A stretch of 64,000 bases of DNA from Corynebacterium tuberculostearicum (GCF_030503735.1 NZ_CP073096.1:620001-684000), one strand, 5' to 3'. Numbered from the stretch's first letter, positions 50,272 to 63,374 are shown. Program-made: numbers and translations. The notes: generated from the letters alone by a model not told the origin.

Positions 50272-51996
50272 TTAGTTTAGGACACGGATTCCGCTGCGCC
50301 GCATTGCAACCCACCACAGGGTGGCGATGACGGCGAAAGTGCAGGCTGCCGATACGTAGATGACGATGATAGTGCTGGGCGGCAACCCGAGGCCGCGCGG
50401 CAGCACAAAGAAGCTCATAGCTGCCGAATAAGCCACGACGCAGAAACGGAATATAAGCCGGTTGGCCCATGCGGCTAAAGGCAGTACAGCCCACAGGATG
50501 TACCACGGGTGGACTACGGGAAAGAAAATAACGAGGACGAGGGAGGCGGTGCCAAGTCCTCCCACGGGGTGAATACGGCCGCGCAAGGTGGCAAAGAGCA
50601 TGCGGGCCATAAACGCCACGGCCACGAGCACACCAAAAGTACGGGTGACGGTGAGGATGGCTTCGGTATGATCTCCTAGGCCGAGTAGCATTCCGAAAAA
50701 CCCCGTTCCCACGCCCACAGCGGTGGAGGTGGAAAGCCATGAGCGGATAGAGGCCGCACCACCTTGCCCGGTTACCCAGCCCAAGCCGATACCGGTGCAC
50801 GCACTAATGAGAGCTACGGTTGCTACCAATACAACGAGCTGTAGGGCAATTGCGCAGGCTAAGGCTTTCCAACGCGGGGTGCCATTTTTTTCAATGAGGT
50901 AACGGGCATAGGCCATTCCGACAAAACCCAATCCAATGAAGCCGGTCACTTTGACCATTCCGGCGCACGAGAGGCAAAAGCCGGAGGCGGCAAGCGTCAG
51001 GTAGGCGCTGCGGCGGGATCGCCCCAGCTTGTCGACGCCCCGGAGACCCATCTCCATTCCCACCAACAACAATCCCAGCATGATGGATTCATTATGGATT
51101 CCACCCACTAAGTGCAAAATAGTTAATGGGTTGAGAATGCCGAGCCAAAGGGCAGACTCTGGAGATACGCGGCAGCGTCGTGCGAGGCAGCTAATGGCCC
51201 AGCCGGCTACGATAATCCCAGCGATAGACAATAGGCGGTGCGCGATAACGCCCAATAAAATGGAGTTAGCAGTAATCAGGCTTACAACTGCGGCTAAGCC
51301 GAGTGCCACCGGGCCATAAGGGGAAGGGGAATTTGCCCAGATAAATGGCACGGACCGGGCCAGTTTATCGCCAGCGCCCAGTAATTGAACCGGCCCCGCG
51401 GAATAAGGATCCATTCCTTGGACCACGATGGATCCATTAGCCAAATAGGAATATATATCTTGGGTAAATAGCGGCGCGCTGAAGATCAGTGGAATAACCC
51501 ATCCGGCCCAAGTGCGCCATAGCTGCTGAGTGGTCACGAGCCTGCGGGCCCGAGTAGGTACAGCGGAGCCCTTCTGAGGCTGGCGAAGGGGCGTGCCCAC
51601 AAATGGGGCAAGGAAAACCCACGCTGTGACCAAAAGCCCGACTCCGACCATCACTACCGCGGACGATGTTTGCAGCATGCGAGACATTAGCGAACCAAAA
51701 GGAACGTTGTCATAAGGGTTGCCCACCACCGGTAAGGCGCCGGCTCCTAAAGCGCCAAAGGCTATGAGTAAGGAGCCAACCGTCCCTACCCAGCGGAGAA
51801 TGAAAAACGTCCGCCACTGGGCGGTGGTGGTGCGCTTGAGCCCATCGGCGTTAGCGGGCACGAAATCAAAACGGGAATCTGGTTCCGCGGCGCCAGCATC
51901 TTCGGCGTGCAGCCGTGCAGTGCGCGACCCTGCGGAACCTAGCTGCGGCAGCTCGGCTTTAATGCCGGTAAGAAAGCCGCGGATTTTCCCTGTCAT
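50272..51996 (-). CDS. mptB: Alpha-(1->6)-mannopyranosyltransferase MptB-like protein
   Basis: MptB is a GT-C polyprenyl-phosphomannose-dependent transferase that starts the alpha-1,6-mannan core of lipomannan and lipoarabinomannan at the outer face of the membrane. The 574-residue protein has about a dozen membrane segments, a disordered N-terminal stretch of about 65 residues, the region PLFTQDIYSYLANGSIVVQGMDPYSAGP, which starts with the TQD-containing first extracytoplasmic loop and ends with the conserved DPY, and late hydrophobic segments. A longer frame opens at 52107; ATG 51996 has TAAGGT eight bases upstream (a possible leaderless -10) and gives the family-like start. It is divergent from sufR. 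Confidence 0.87.
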   Translation of the reverse strand: MTGKIRGFLTGIKAELPQLGSAGSRTARLHAEDAGAAEPDSRFDFVPANADGLKRTTTAQWRTFFILRWVGTVGSLLIAFGALGAGALPVVGNPYDNVPFGSLMSRMLQTSSAVVMVGVGLLVTAWVFLAPFVGTPLRQPQKGSAVPTRARRLVTTQQLWRTWAGWVIPLIFSAPLFTQDIYSYLANGSIVVQGMDPYSAGPVQLLGAGDKLARSVPFIWANSPSPYGPVALGLAAVVSLITANSILLGVIAHRLLSIAGIIVAGWAISCLARRCRVSPESALWLGILNPLTILHLVGGIHNESIMLGLLLVGMEMGLRGVDKLGRSRRSAYLTLAASGFCLSCAGMVKVTGFIGLGFVGMAYARYLIEKNGTPRWKALACAIALQLVVLVATVALISACTGIGLGWVTGQGGAASIRSWLSTSTAVGVGTGFFGMLLGLGDHTEAILTVTRTFGVLVAVAFMARMLFATLRGRIHPVGGLGTASLVLVIFFPVVHPWYILWAVLPLAAWANRLIFRFCVVAYSAAMSFFVLPRGLGLPPSTIIVIYVSAACTFAVIATLWWVAMRRSGIRVLN

Positions 51997-52149
51997 GGCA
52001 TAAGACCTTACGCGAGGATTGCATCCCAACCCCAGCTGGCCCGCCCGCGTGGGCCGCGCAGAGTGGCGAGAAGTGACGGTGAGGGTAATAGGCACCCCCG
52101 TTGCCACGCCGAAGAATGCCCCATGGTGGCATTCCGGAATGAATTAAGG

Positions 52150-52161
52150 AACACTAGTGTT
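52150..52161. promoter_or_regulatory. Palindrome at the suf promoter, candidate SufR operator
   Basis: AACACTAGTGTT is a perfect 12-base palindrome 104 bases before the sufR ATG, immediately followed by a possible -10 (CTAATA, about 52165-52170). It is ideally placed for repression of the divergent sufR and mptB promoters. It resembles the ACACT half-site reported for mycobacterial SufR. Confidence 0.6.
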
Positions 52162-52264
52162 GTCTAATAAAGAAGGCGCAGTTGGTTTGGCGCGTACTGC
52201 CGGTAGACGGTAAGGCGCGGCAGAGCAGCTGTAAGTGAGTGGAGCACGAAGGGAGGTCCCCGGC

Positions 52265-53002
52265 ATGAGCACACCTCAACGCGCGGAAAAGTCGCCAAAG
52301 ATGGCGAAAGAAACGCGCACCACGGATGGCGATACTCGCCGCCAAGTCATGTTGCTGCTGCTGAAGGACGGGCCTGTTACTGCTTCCCACCTGGGTGAAC
52401 GCCTTGGCCTTTCTGCTGCCGGAATCCGTCGGCACTTAGACATCTTGGTGGAAGAGGAACTAACGGAGGTGGTGCGCCGCCGGCCTGCCACCCGCACTCC
52501 AGCGGGTAGCGCTTCCGGTCGCGGACGACCAGCTAAGCACTTTCGCCTCACCGATCGTGGCCGAGCGAAATTTGGTCACGCCTATGATGACTTGGCTTCA
52601 GAGGCTTTGACGGCTTTGCGAGCGGTTGGCGGATCTGAAGCCGTAAAGCACTTTGCTAAGGCCCGGTTTGAGCGGCTCGTCGCCGATGTTCGCCCCCTTG
52701 TAGAAGAGGGGGAATCCGTGGAAGACGTGGCGCGAAAGCTAGCTGAAGTCTTAGATGAGCACGGATATGCCGCCACGGTGGACCGTGTCGGCCAGGGAGT
52801 GCAAATATGTCAACATCATTGCCCGGTGTCCCACGTGGCCGCTGAGCATCCGGAACTGTGTGAGGCGGAACAGGAAGTCTTTTCCGCTCTATTAGGCAAA
52901 CACGTACAGCCCTTGGCCTCCATCGCCGGTGGCCACGGAATTTGTACCACGAATATCCCCTTGACACCTGTTAATACCAATACTGAAAGGAGCGAGTCAT
53001 GA
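52265..53002 (+). CDS. sufR: Iron-sulfur cluster biosynthesis transcriptional regulator SufR
   Basis: SufR is a winged-helix repressor of the suf operon that senses Fe-S cluster status. The 245-residue protein has an N-terminal helix-turn-helix ([39 protein letters not shown], first part about 23-40) and a C-terminal domain with four cysteines at about 182, 186, 199 and 227 (CQHHC, then C and GIC), the spacing X3-X12-X27 I recall for the [4Fe-4S] ligands of M. tuberculosis SufR. GGGAGG about eight bases before the ATG at 52265 fixes the start; a longer frame opens at 52235. Its stop overlaps the ATG of sufB (ATGA), so translation is coupled. Confidence 0.94.
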   Translation: MSTPQRAEKSPKMAKETRTTDGDTRRQVMLLLLKDGPVTASHLGERLGLSAAGIRRHLDILVEEELTEVVRRRPATRTPAGSASGRGRPAKHFRLTDRGRAKFGHAYDDLASEALTALRAVGGSEAVKHFAKARFERLVADVRPLVEEGESVEDVARKLAEVLDEHGYAATVDRVGQGVQICQHHCPVSHVAAEHPELCEAEQEVFSALLGKHVQPLASIAGGHGICTTNIPLTPVNTNTERSES

Positions 53003-54438
53003 CCCAGGCACAATCGGCACCTGAGAACAAGATGACCGATGATGAAATCATCGATTCCATTGGTGCATATGAGTACGGCTGGCACGACTCGGACGCGGCT
53101 GGCGCTTCTGCTCGCCGTGGCTTGAACGAAGACGTAGTACGCGATATTTCCGCCAAGAAGGGCGAGCCGGAATGGATGCTCAACCAGCGCCTGAAGGCCC
53201 TCAACATCTTTGATAAAAAGCCCGTTCCCACGTGGGGTGCGGATTTGTCTGGTATCGACTTTGACCAGATCAAGTACTACGTAAAGTCCACTGAGGAACA
53301 GGCCCAAACCTGGGAAGACCTGCCGGACGACATCAAAGCCACCTACGATAAGCTGGGCATTCCGGAAGCCGAAAAGCAGCGTCTTGTTGCCGGTGTGGCT
53401 GCGCAGTACGAGTCCGAGGTGGTCTACCACCAGATCCGTGAGGATCTGGAAAGCCAGGGCGTGATCTTTGTTGATACCGATACCGCGTTGCGTGACTACC
53501 CAGAACTCTTTGAGGAGTACTTCGGTACCGTAATCCCGGCCGGTGATAATAAGTTCTCCGCGTTGAACTCCGCCGTATGGTCCGGTGGCTCCTTCATTTA
53601 TGTGCCAAAGGGCGTGCACGTAGATATTCCGCTTCAGGCCTACTTCCGCATCAATACGGAAAACATGGGTCAGTTTGAGCGCACCCTCATCATCGTTGAT
53701 GAGGACGCTTATGTGCATTACGTTGAGGGCTGTACTGCTCCTATTTATAAGTCTGACTCCCTGCACTCTGCGGTAGTGGAGATCATCGTGAAGAAGGGCG
53801 GCCGTTGCCGCTATACCACCATTCAGAACTGGTCTAGCAACGTCTACAACTTGGTGACTAAGCGCACCAAGGTGGAAGAAGGCGGCACCATGGAATGGGT
53901 TGACGGCAATATTGGTTCTAAGGTCACCATGAAGTACCCGGCCGTGTGGATGACTGGTCCTTACGCTAAGGGCGAGGTGCTCTCCGTTGCCTTTGCTGGT
54001 GAGAACCAATTCCAGGACACCGGTGCCAAGATGACCCACATGGCGCCACACACCTCTTCCAATATCGTGTCCAAGTCGGTAGCCCGCGCCGGCGGTCGCG
54101 CCGCCTACCGCGGTTTGGTGCAGGTAAATCAGAATGCGCACCATTCCACCTCGAACGTAGAGTGCGATGCGCTGCTGGTGGACAACATTTCGCGCTCGGA
54201 CACATACCCGTATAACGACATCCGCAATGACCACGTCACCCTGGGCCACGAGGCAACCGTTTCCCAGGTTTCTGAGGAGCAGTTGTTCTACCTGATGTCT
54301 CGCGGCATTGCGGAAGAAGAAGCAATGGCAATGATCGTGCGCGGCTTCGTCGAGCCTATTGCCAAGGAGCTGCCGATGGAGTACGCCCTCGAGCTCAACC
54401 GCCTCATCGAACTGCAAATGGAAGGATCGGTCGGCTAA
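52999..54438 (+). CDS. sufB: Fe-S cluster assembly scaffold subunit SufB
   Basis: SufB is the main Fe-S scaffold of the SufBC2D complex. The 479-residue protein has the family body of right-handed beta-helix repeats, with [20 protein letters not shown] (about 195-214) and [20 protein letters not shown] (about 247-266). The C-terminal region contains [20 protein letters not shown] (about 382-401), including a Cys on the inner side of the helix of the kind needed for cluster transfer, and [23 protein letters not shown] (first part from about 432). It begins inside the sufR stop codon. Length is normal. Confidence 0.97.
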   Translation: MTQAQSAPENKMTDDEIIDSIGAYEYGWHDSDAAGASARRGLNEDVVRDISAKKGEPEWMLNQRLKALNIFDKKPVPTWGADLSGIDFDQIKYYVKSTEEQAQTWEDLPDDIKATYDKLGIPEAEKQRLVAGVAAQYESEVVYHQIREDLESQGVIFVDTDTALRDYPELFEEYFGTVIPAGDNKFSALNSAVWSGGSFIYVPKGVHVDIPLQAYFRINTENMGQFERTLIIVDEDAYVHYVEGCTAPIYKSDSLHSAVVEIIVKKGGRCRYTTIQNWSSNVYNLVTKRTKVEEGGTMEWVDGNIGSKVTMKYPAVWMTGPYAKGEVLSVAFAGENQFQDTGAKMTHMAPHTSSNIVSKSVARAGGRAAYRGLVQVNQNAHHSTSNVECDALLVDNISRSDTYPYNDIRNDHVTLGHEATVSQVSEEQLFYLMSRGIAEEEAMAMIVRGFVEPIAKELPMEYALELNRLIELQMEGSVG

Positions 54439-54443
54439 AGAAA

Positions 54444-55598
54444 ATGGTCGCTTCGAACGAATTCAACCCGGATAAGATCACCAAGGGTGACGTCTTTACC
54501 TCCACCAACGTGGAGGATTTCCCGGTGCCGCACGGCCGCGATGAGGTGTGGCGCTTTGTTTCGCTGCGCAAACTGCGTGGCTTGCACAATGGGGAATTCG
54601 CTGAGGCAGTGGCACAGGATGTCACCGTCAGCGAGAACCCTGGCGTAAGCTCCGAGACCGTCACTCGTGATGACGAGCGCTTGGGCCGTGTGGGTACTCC
54701 CTCTGACCGCGTTGCTGCACAGGCATGGACTTCCATGCCTGAAGGTCAGGTTGTCACCATTGATGCGGAGGCTCAGGTAAAAGAGCCCGTCGTTATTACC
54801 TATACCGGCAAGGGCGAGGGTGTGACTTCCTTTGGCGCCACCTCCATTGAAGTAGGCCACCACGCGGAAGCTACCGTCATTTTGAAGTATGTCGGCTCCG
54901 GCACCCACGCGGATAACGTCGAATTCATTGTGGGAGATGGCGCCCACTTAACCGTTGTCGTTGACGTTGATTGGGAGGACGACGCGGTTCACCTGTCCAA
55001 TCACGTGGCTCAGCTCGGCCGCGATTCCGTGCTGCGCCATAACTCCGCCATCTTCGGCGGCGAAGTAGTACGCATTGTGCCGCGCGTGAACTTCACGGAG
55101 CAGGGCGGCGACGCAGAACTGCTGGGCGTGTACTTCGCTGACGAAGGCCAGTACTTTGAGAACCGCATGCTGGTGGATCACTCCGTTCCTAATTGCCGCT
55201 CCCACGTCCTGTATAAGGGCGCGTTGCAGGGCACTAAGGAAAATGAGGCTCGCACCTGCTGGGTAGGTGATGTTCTCATCCGCTCCAATGCACAGGGCAC
55301 CGATACCTACGAGACCAATAACAACCTGATCCTGACTGAGGGCGCTCGCGCGGACGCAATCCCTAACTTGGAGATTGAAACCGGTGAAATCACCGGCGCT
55401 GGTCACGCAGCCACCGTTGGTCGCTTCGATGACATCGAGTTGTTCTACTTGATGTCTCGCGGCATTCCAGAGGCTGAAGCCCGCCGCCTCATTATTCGTG
55501 GCTTCTTCAATGAGGTCATCCACCGCATCCCGGTGCAGTCCCTGTCTGAGGAATTGGAAAACCGCATTTCCGAAGAATTGGAAAAGATCTCCGCCTAA
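54444..55598 (+). CDS. sufD: Fe-S cluster assembly protein SufD
   Basis: SufD is the partner of SufB in the SufBC2D scaffold complex and is needed for iron acquisition. The 384-residue protein shows FPVPHGRDEVWRFVSLRKLRG near residues 27-46, a beta-helical core, the FENRMLVDHSVPNCRSHVLYKGALQG region (about 233-257) with the conserved His of SufD, and the paralogous C-terminal LMSRGIPEAEARRLIIRGFF. It starts with ATG five bases after sufB; sufC follows after 28 bases. Confidence 0.96.
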   Translation: MVASNEFNPDKITKGDVFTSTNVEDFPVPHGRDEVWRFVSLRKLRGLHNGEFAEAVAQDVTVSENPGVSSETVTRDDERLGRVGTPSDRVAAQAWTSMPEGQVVTIDAEAQVKEPVVITYTGKGEGVTSFGATSIEVGHHAEATVILKYVGSGTHADNVEFIVGDGAHLTVVVDVDWEDDAVHLSNHVAQLGRDSVLRHNSAIFGGEVVRIVPRVNFTEQGGDAELLGVYFADEGQYFENRMLVDHSVPNCRSHVLYKGALQGTKENEARTCWVGDVLIRSNAQGTDTYETNNNLILTEGARADAIPNLEIETGEITGAGHAATVGRFDDIELFYLMSRGIPEAEARRLIIRGFFNEVIHRIPVQSLSEELENRISEELEKISA

Positions 55599-55626
55599 AG
55601 CTTTCATAGAAGGAAAACCACACATT

Positions 55627-56385
55627 ATGTCTACTCTGGAAATTAAGAACCTCCACGCCCAGGTGCTGCCGACGGAAGAAGGCGGCGAGCCGAAGGAAAT
55701 CCTCAAGGGCGTCAACCTGACCATTAACTCCGGTGAGATTCACGCCATCATGGGCCCGAACGGCTCAGGCAAGTCCACCTTGTCCTACACCATTGCTGGC
55801 CACCCAAAGTATGAGGTCACTGAGGGTGAGGTGCTTCTCGATGGCGAAAACCTGTTGGACATGCCCGTCGACGAGCGCGCTCGCGCCGGTCTCTTCCTAG
55901 CGATGCAGTACCCAACTGAGGTACCGGGCGTTAAGGTCTCCCAGTTCATGCGTTCCGCCGTCACTTCGATCCGTGGTGAAGCACCGAAGCTGCGTGAATG
56001 GAACAAGGAACTTACTCAGGCCCGCGAGAACCTGAAGATTGATAAGTCGTTCATTTCCCGCTCCGTCAACGAAGGCTTCTCTGGTGGCGAGAAAAAGCGC
56101 CACGAGGTTATGCAGCTCGATATCCTCAAGCCGAAGTTCGCAGTTATGGACGAGACCGACTCCGGCCTAGACGTTGATGCTTTGCGTATCGTTTCTGAGG
56201 GAATCAACAGCTACCAGAAGGAAACGAATGGTGGCATCTTGATGATTACCCACTACAAGCGCATCCTGAACTACGTTAAGCCGGACTTTGTACACGTCTT
56301 TGCAGACGGTCAAGTCATCAAGACCGGTGGCGCTGAATTGGCAGATCAGCTCGAGTCTGACGGCTACGACCAGTTCCTGAAGTAA
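55627..56385 (+). CDS. sufC: Fe-S cluster assembly ATPase SufC
   Basis: SufC is the ABC-type ATPase that drives conformational change of SufBD. The 252-residue protein has Walker A MGPNGSGKSTLSYTIAG (about 42-58), the signature FSGGEKKRHEVMQL (about 148-161), Walker B FAVMDETDSGLDVDALRI (about 170-187) and the switch His in MITHYKRILNYV. The long frame opens at 55498 within sufD, but AGAAGGAAA about ten bases before the ATG at 55627 gives the standard start. sufS follows after 45 bases. Confidence 0.97.
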   Translation: MSTLEIKNLHAQVLPTEEGGEPKEILKGVNLTINSGEIHAIMGPNGSGKSTLSYTIAGHPKYEVTEGEVLLDGENLLDMPVDERARAGLFLAMQYPTEVPGVKVSQFMRSAVTSIRGEAPKLREWNKELTQARENLKIDKSFISRSVNEGFSGGEKKRHEVMQLDILKPKFAVMDETDSGLDVDALRIVSEGINSYQKETNGGILMITHYKRILNYVKPDFVHVFADGQVIKTGGAELADQLESDGYDQFLK

Positions 56386-56421
56386 GGACCGACCACGGGC
56401 CGGTCAACCGCGACTATCTAA

Positions 56422-58127
<1,706 letters not shown>

Positions 58128-58535
58128 ATGACCGATCCCGTAGATCCTTATCAGAATGAAAACTCCTCATTCTCCGGCAGCGGCGAGCGGCCGGAGCAGA
58201 CCGAGGAGCAGATTTCTAAAGCCTTTGATGTCACCGAATTCATGCGTGACGTTATTGACCCCGAGCTCGGCATCAACGTTGTTGACTTGGGCCTCGTCTA
58301 TGACCTCTGGTTTGAAGAAGACAACGGCAAGGAAATCGTTATGATCAATATGACGCTGACCTCGCCGGCCTGCCCACTGACCGATGTTATTGCGGAACAA
58401 GTGGAAGACATCGTCGAGGCCAATAAGCTGGCCGACGCCGTCCGCATTAACTGGGTATGGATGCCCCCATGGGGCCCGCAAATGATTACTGAGGAGGGCC
58501 GCGAGCAGCTTCAGGCCCTCGGCTTCGCGGTCTAA
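58128..58535 (+). CDS. sufT: SUF system maturation protein SufT (MIP18/DUF59 family)
   Basis: This 135-residue protein of the MIP18/DUF59 family is a putative Fe-S carrier or assembly factor, usually the last gene of actinobacterial suf operons. It contains VIDPELGINVVDLGLVYDL (about 42-60), the family Cys in LTSPACPLTDVIAEQVED (about 78-95) and the C-terminal VRINWVWMPPWGPQMITEEGREQL (first part about 106-123). The first 30 residues are acidic and probably disordered. It starts immediately after sufU; the suf operon ends here. Confidence 0.94.
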   Translation: MTDPVDPYQNENSSFSGSGERPEQTEEQISKAFDVTEFMRDVIDPELGINVVDLGLVYDLWFEEDNGKEIVMINMTLTSPACPLTDVIAEQVEDIVEANKLADAVRINWVWMPPWGPQMITEEGREQLQALGFAV

Positions 58536-58555
58536 GATCGCGCACCGTGCACTCG

Positions 58556-58600
58556 CCCCCAGCGGCGCATTTTCCGGTCTAGGGAAGCAGCTGTTGGGGG
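58556..58600 (+). terminator. Possible suf operon terminator hairpin
   Basis: CCCCCAGC (58556-58563) pairs with GCTGTTGGGGG (58589-58599) apart from a small bulge, closing a 25-base loop, with outer CAC/GTG pairing. No long T-run follows; it lies 21 bases after sufT. Confidence 0.4.
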
Positions 58601-58635
58601 TGTTAGTGTGTCTTAGCGTCAGCGCAGTCAATTGC

Positions 58636-58641
58636 TAGACT
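58636..58641 (+). promoter_or_regulatory. Candidate leaderless promoter -10 of the ABC-F gene (TAGACT)
   Basis: TAGACT is followed by eight bases (ATTTCTTC) and the GTG at 58650. There is no Shine-Dalgarno sequence between them, which supports a leaderless message. Confidence 0.55.
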
Positions 58642-58649
58642 ATTTCTTC

Positions 58650-60281
<1,632 letters not shown>

Positions 60282-60287
60282 GAACCT

Positions 60288-61610
60288 ATGAAGACGCTGC
60301 TGGAGAGGATGCCCGCCTGGCGGGAGAAGTTTTGGCTCATCCCCGCCGTGGCGGTGGCGATAGCCGCGATCTGCGCGGAATTGCTCACTGCGGTTGGTAG
60401 TAATTTTGATGTGTCGGCCACGCTCTTTTATGACGGCAGCGCCGATAGCGCGCAAGGGATTTTAAGCGCGGTAGCAACCTCGTCACTCTCCTTGGCCGGG
60501 ACCCTCTTTTTCATCACGCTGACCGCGCTATCCGGTGTCGTCACGGTGATGGGCCCGCGCCTACTGCACGAGTTTTTAAAGGATCGCTCCATTCAATCCA
60601 CGTTGGCGATCTACCTGGCAACCTTTATTTTTGCGCTCCTATCCTTGCGCGCGGTCCGAACCGGCGGCGGTGGGGAAGAAGAATATGTTCCTTCCCTCAA
60701 TGTAGCCGTCACGGTGCTGCTGGCTATCGCCTGCGTTGTCTTCCTTATCTACTTCATCGTGCACATTGCGCAATCGATCAGCATGTCCCACGTGGTGCAC
60801 GTCGTTGCCCAAGACGTAGAGAGCCACATGCGCCGGCTCATCCGCCGCGGTGAGGAGGAAGAGAAAGTAGAAGCGCCGGGCCCAGAGTTCTACACGAACT
60901 CGCAAAAGCGCCGCAGTAGTGAGACTGGCTATCTCAAATTCGTGGACTATGACGCCATTGCTCAGGCTGCGGCGCAGGAAAGTTGTGCGGTGCACCTGGG
61001 CGTGGCACCGGGAGATCTAGTGCTGGAAGGCGAGGTCATTGCCCACGGCGTGCCACGTTTGCCGGAAAACATTGAGCGACATATCGTGCTCACGCAGTAC
61101 CGGGAAAACGCCTCTGCCCACGACCCTCGGTTTACCGCCCGGCACCTTGCAGAAATTGCTGCCCGCGCTTTGAGCACCGGAGTTAATGACCCTTTTACGG
61201 TAATCGATATCATTGACCGCTTCACCCAGATCCTCACCGTGATTGGGGATAAGCGGCTTCCGCAGGGCATTGTGCATGTCAACGGCGAGTTTCGGCTGGA
61301 TTATCAGACCTTTAGCTATGCCGAAATCGTCGAAGCGATGTTTACACAGATTCGGCGCGACGCGGCCGATAATGCGGAGATTTACCTCAGCATGCTGGAT
61401 AACCTCGCTAAGGTGGTTGCCCTTCTTCGCACAGCGGAACGCCGGCGCGTGCTTGACGACGCCGCCCAGGCCATCTACTCCGATGCCCGCCGCCAGGTAG
61501 GCGGCGAGGTGGAGCTGCAACAGTTGGAGGATTCCTACCAGCACTTCGAGGCCAACCTAGCTGCGTGGGCGGAATCCGATAAGCCGGGCGAAGAGCACGC
61601 CGCGGAGTAG
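60288..61610 (+). CDS. DUF2254 domain-containing membrane protein
   Basis: A 440-residue protein of the DUF2254 family, of unknown function. It has four hydrophobic segments in the first 165 residues (about 16-38, 60-84, 104-120 and 142-162), followed by a large cytoplasmic region of about 275 residues that contains the family signatures GYLKFVDYDAIAQAAAQESC and RFTARHLAEIAARALSTGVNDPFTVIDII, first part about 282-300. It follows the ABC-F gene by six bases, so they are probably cotranscribed. The C-terminal stop lies in the loop of a GC-rich hairpin. Confidence 0.85.
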   Translation: MKTLLERMPAWREKFWLIPAVAVAIAAICAELLTAVGSNFDVSATLFYDGSADSAQGILSAVATSSLSLAGTLFFITLTALSGVVTVMGPRLLHEFLKDRSIQSTLAIYLATFIFALLSLRAVRTGGGGEEEYVPSLNVAVTVLLAIACVVFLIYFIVHIAQSISMSHVVHVVAQDVESHMRRLIRRGEEEEKVEAPGPEFYTNSQKRRSSETGYLKFVDYDAIAQAAAQESCAVHLGVAPGDLVLEGEVIAHGVPRLPENIERHIVLTQYRENASAHDPRFTARHLAEIAARALSTGVNDPFTVIDIIDRFTQILTVIGDKRLPQGIVHVNGEFRLDYQTFSYAEIVEAMFTQIRRDAADNAEIYLSMLDNLAKVVALLRTAERRRVLDDAAQAIYSDARRQVGGEVELQQLEDSYQHFEANLAAWAESDKPGEEHAAE

Positions 61611-61619
61611 CCCGCGGCG
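61598..61619. terminator. GC-rich hairpin at the end of the DUF2254 gene
   Basis: CGCCGCGG (61598-61605) pairs with CCGCGGCG (61612-61619) around a six-base loop that includes the TAG stop codon. It lies between convergent genes. There is no T-run, so it may be a weak or rho-dependent terminator. Confidence 0.45.
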
Positions 61620-61634
61620 CGGTTGTCGTTGGCG

Positions 61635-62999
61635 CTAGTTGCGGAATCCATGCACCGGTGCGGGGATGAAGCCGCCGCGGTTAATGAACTGCGCATTGCC
61701 CACTTGATTGACCGGGATGACAGGGGCGTAGCCAAGAAGCCCACCGAAGCTGACCTCGTCGCCTACCTGAGCGCCAGGTACCGGAATGACGCGTACTGCG
61801 GTGGTTTTATGGTTCATCACGCCAATGGCGGCCTCATCAGCGATCATGCCCGAGATCGTCGCGGCAGAGGTATCGCCCGGCAGGGCAATCATGTCGAAGC
61901 CAACCGAGCAAATGGCGGTCATGGCCTCCAGCTTGTCCATGGAAATGGAGCCGGATTTGACCGCATCGATCATGCCTTTGTCCTCGGAAACGGGGATGAA
62001 AGAACCAGACAATCCGCCCACGCGGGAACAAGCCATCATGCCGCCTTTTTTAACGGCGTCGTTAAGCAGAGCCAAGGCTGCTGTGGTGCCGTGGGTGCCC
62101 ACCTGGTCTAGGCCCATGTGCTCCAAGATGTGCGCAACCGAATCGCCCAATTCGGCGGTGGGGGCAAGAGAAAGGTCGATGATGCCGAAAGGAACGCCCA
62201 GGCGCTCCGACGCCATGGTGCCTACCAGCTGCCCGGCGCGAGTGATCTTGAAAGCAGCCTTCTTCACCTCTTCTGCAACCTGGTCTAAGCTGGCCCCCTC
62301 GAGCGAGCCCAAGGCGCGGTCGACCACACCCGGGCCAGAAACGCCCACGGAGACCACACAATCGGGCTCTTCAATGCCGTGGAAGGCGCCGGCCATAAAA
62401 GGATTATCTCCCACGGAGTTAGCAAAGACTACGAGCTTGGCGCACGCAATGGCGGAATCATCCTTAGTTAGCTCGGCCGCTTCCTTGATGACCTCGCCCA
62501 TCTTCTTCGCCGCATCCATGTTGATGCCGGCGCGCGAGCTGGCGATGTTTACGGAGGAACACACGACGTCCGTAGTAGCCAGCGCCTCCGGAATGGAGCT
62601 GATGAGTTTCTGTTCCGCGGTAGTAGCACCCTTTTCCACCAAGGCGGAATAGCCGCCCACGAAGTTGACGCCAACCTCTTTTGCTGCCTTGTCCAGCGCC
62701 TTCGCTGCTTCAACGGGGTTTCCCTCTACGCCGGCCACCAACAACGAGATGGGGGTTACGGAGATGCGCTTATTGACGATGGGGATACCGAGCTCGCCCT
62801 CGATGCCTTCGCAAACCTCGACGAGGCGCCCTGCCTGCTGGGTGACCCGGTCATAGATGGCCTGGCAGGTAGCCTCCATGGTGGACCGGGTGCATCCGAG
62901 GAGTGAGATGCCCATGGTCACGGTGCGAATATCGAGACGATAGTTCTCAATCATCTCGATGGTGTCCAAGATATTGGTGGTATTAAATCGCGTACTCAT
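61635..62999 (-). CDS. PFL family protein (UPF0210)
   Basis: UPF0210 proteins are structurally related to pyruvate formate-lyase but lack the C-terminal glycyl-radical motif, so the catalytic mechanism, if any, is unknown. The 454-residue protein shows family stretches such as [24 protein letters not shown] (about 24-47), [31 protein letters not shown] (first part about 196-212), and [45 protein letters not shown], starting near residue 300. The start ATG is one base after the stop of the ACT-domain gene, with which it is coupled. The pair is conserved in many bacteria and archaea. Confidence 0.9.
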   Translation of the reverse strand: MSTRFNTTNILDTIEMIENYRLDIRTVTMGISLLGCTRSTMEATCQAIYDRVTQQAGRLVEVCEGIEGELGIPIVNKRISVTPISLLVAGVEGNPVEAAKALDKAAKEVGVNFVGGYSALVEKGATTAEQKLISSIPEALATTDVVCSSVNIASSRAGINMDAAKKMGEVIKEAAELTKDDSAIACAKLVVFANSVGDNPFMAGAFHGIEEPDCVVSVGVSGPGVVDRALGSLEGASLDQVAEEVKKAAFKITRAGQLVGTMASERLGVPFGIIDLSLAPTAELGDSVAHILEHMGLDQVGTHGTTAALALLNDAVKKGGMMACSRVGGLSGSFIPVSEDKGMIDAVKSGSISMDKLEAMTAICSVGFDMIALPGDTSAATISGMIADEAAIGVMNHKTTAVRVIPVPGAQVGDEVSFGGLLGYAPVIPVNQVGNAQFINRGGFIPAPVHGFRN

Positions 63000-63000
63000 A

Positions 63001-63270
63001 TTAAATTTCGTTCATCGCGGTGAAAAGGTCTTCGGATTGGATGCGGATGGACTGATGCTTTTCCTCCGCCACGGGGTGCATGCGCTCCTTGATGGTCTGG
63101 ATAGTGACTTTGTCCGCATCGAATTCGACGCGCAGGATCATGGTGAAATAGCCCCCCATAAGCGTCTGGGAGACGTCGATGACGTTGATATCGAGTTCTG
63201 CAAGGGTAGTGGTCACCGCGGCGATGATGCCGGTGCTATCGGCACCGGTGACGGTCATAATGGCATACAT
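63001..63270 (-). CDS. ACT domain-containing protein (UPF0237)
   Basis: An 89-residue protein that is a single ACT domain (about 2-75): [42 protein letters not shown] at the start is the typical beta-alpha-beta ligand-binding element. ACT domains bind amino acids or other small molecules and regulate partner proteins; GcvR is a related example. It is encoded directly upstream of the UPF0210 gene, one base apart, which suggests that it is its regulatory partner, but the ligand is unknown. Confidence 0.92.
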   Translation of the reverse strand: MYAIMTVTGADSTGIIAAVTTTLAELDINVIDVSQTLMGGYFTMILRVEFDADKVTIQTIKERMHPVAEEKHQSIRIQSEDLFTAMNEI

Positions 63271-63374
63271 GCATGCAATTCTATCTGCTTGCCGGGCCCG
63301 CCGCGATGGTATGTGCGTGTCAGATAGGTGAGGGCGTCTGCACGCCGACCGCGCCGTTGTTACGGTGGCGAGGT

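Noticed and set aside
52816-54417. Open frame of 533 codons on the minus strand over sufB
   Set aside because: Antisense to sufB, with His- and Val-rich low-information sequence; codon-bias shadow.
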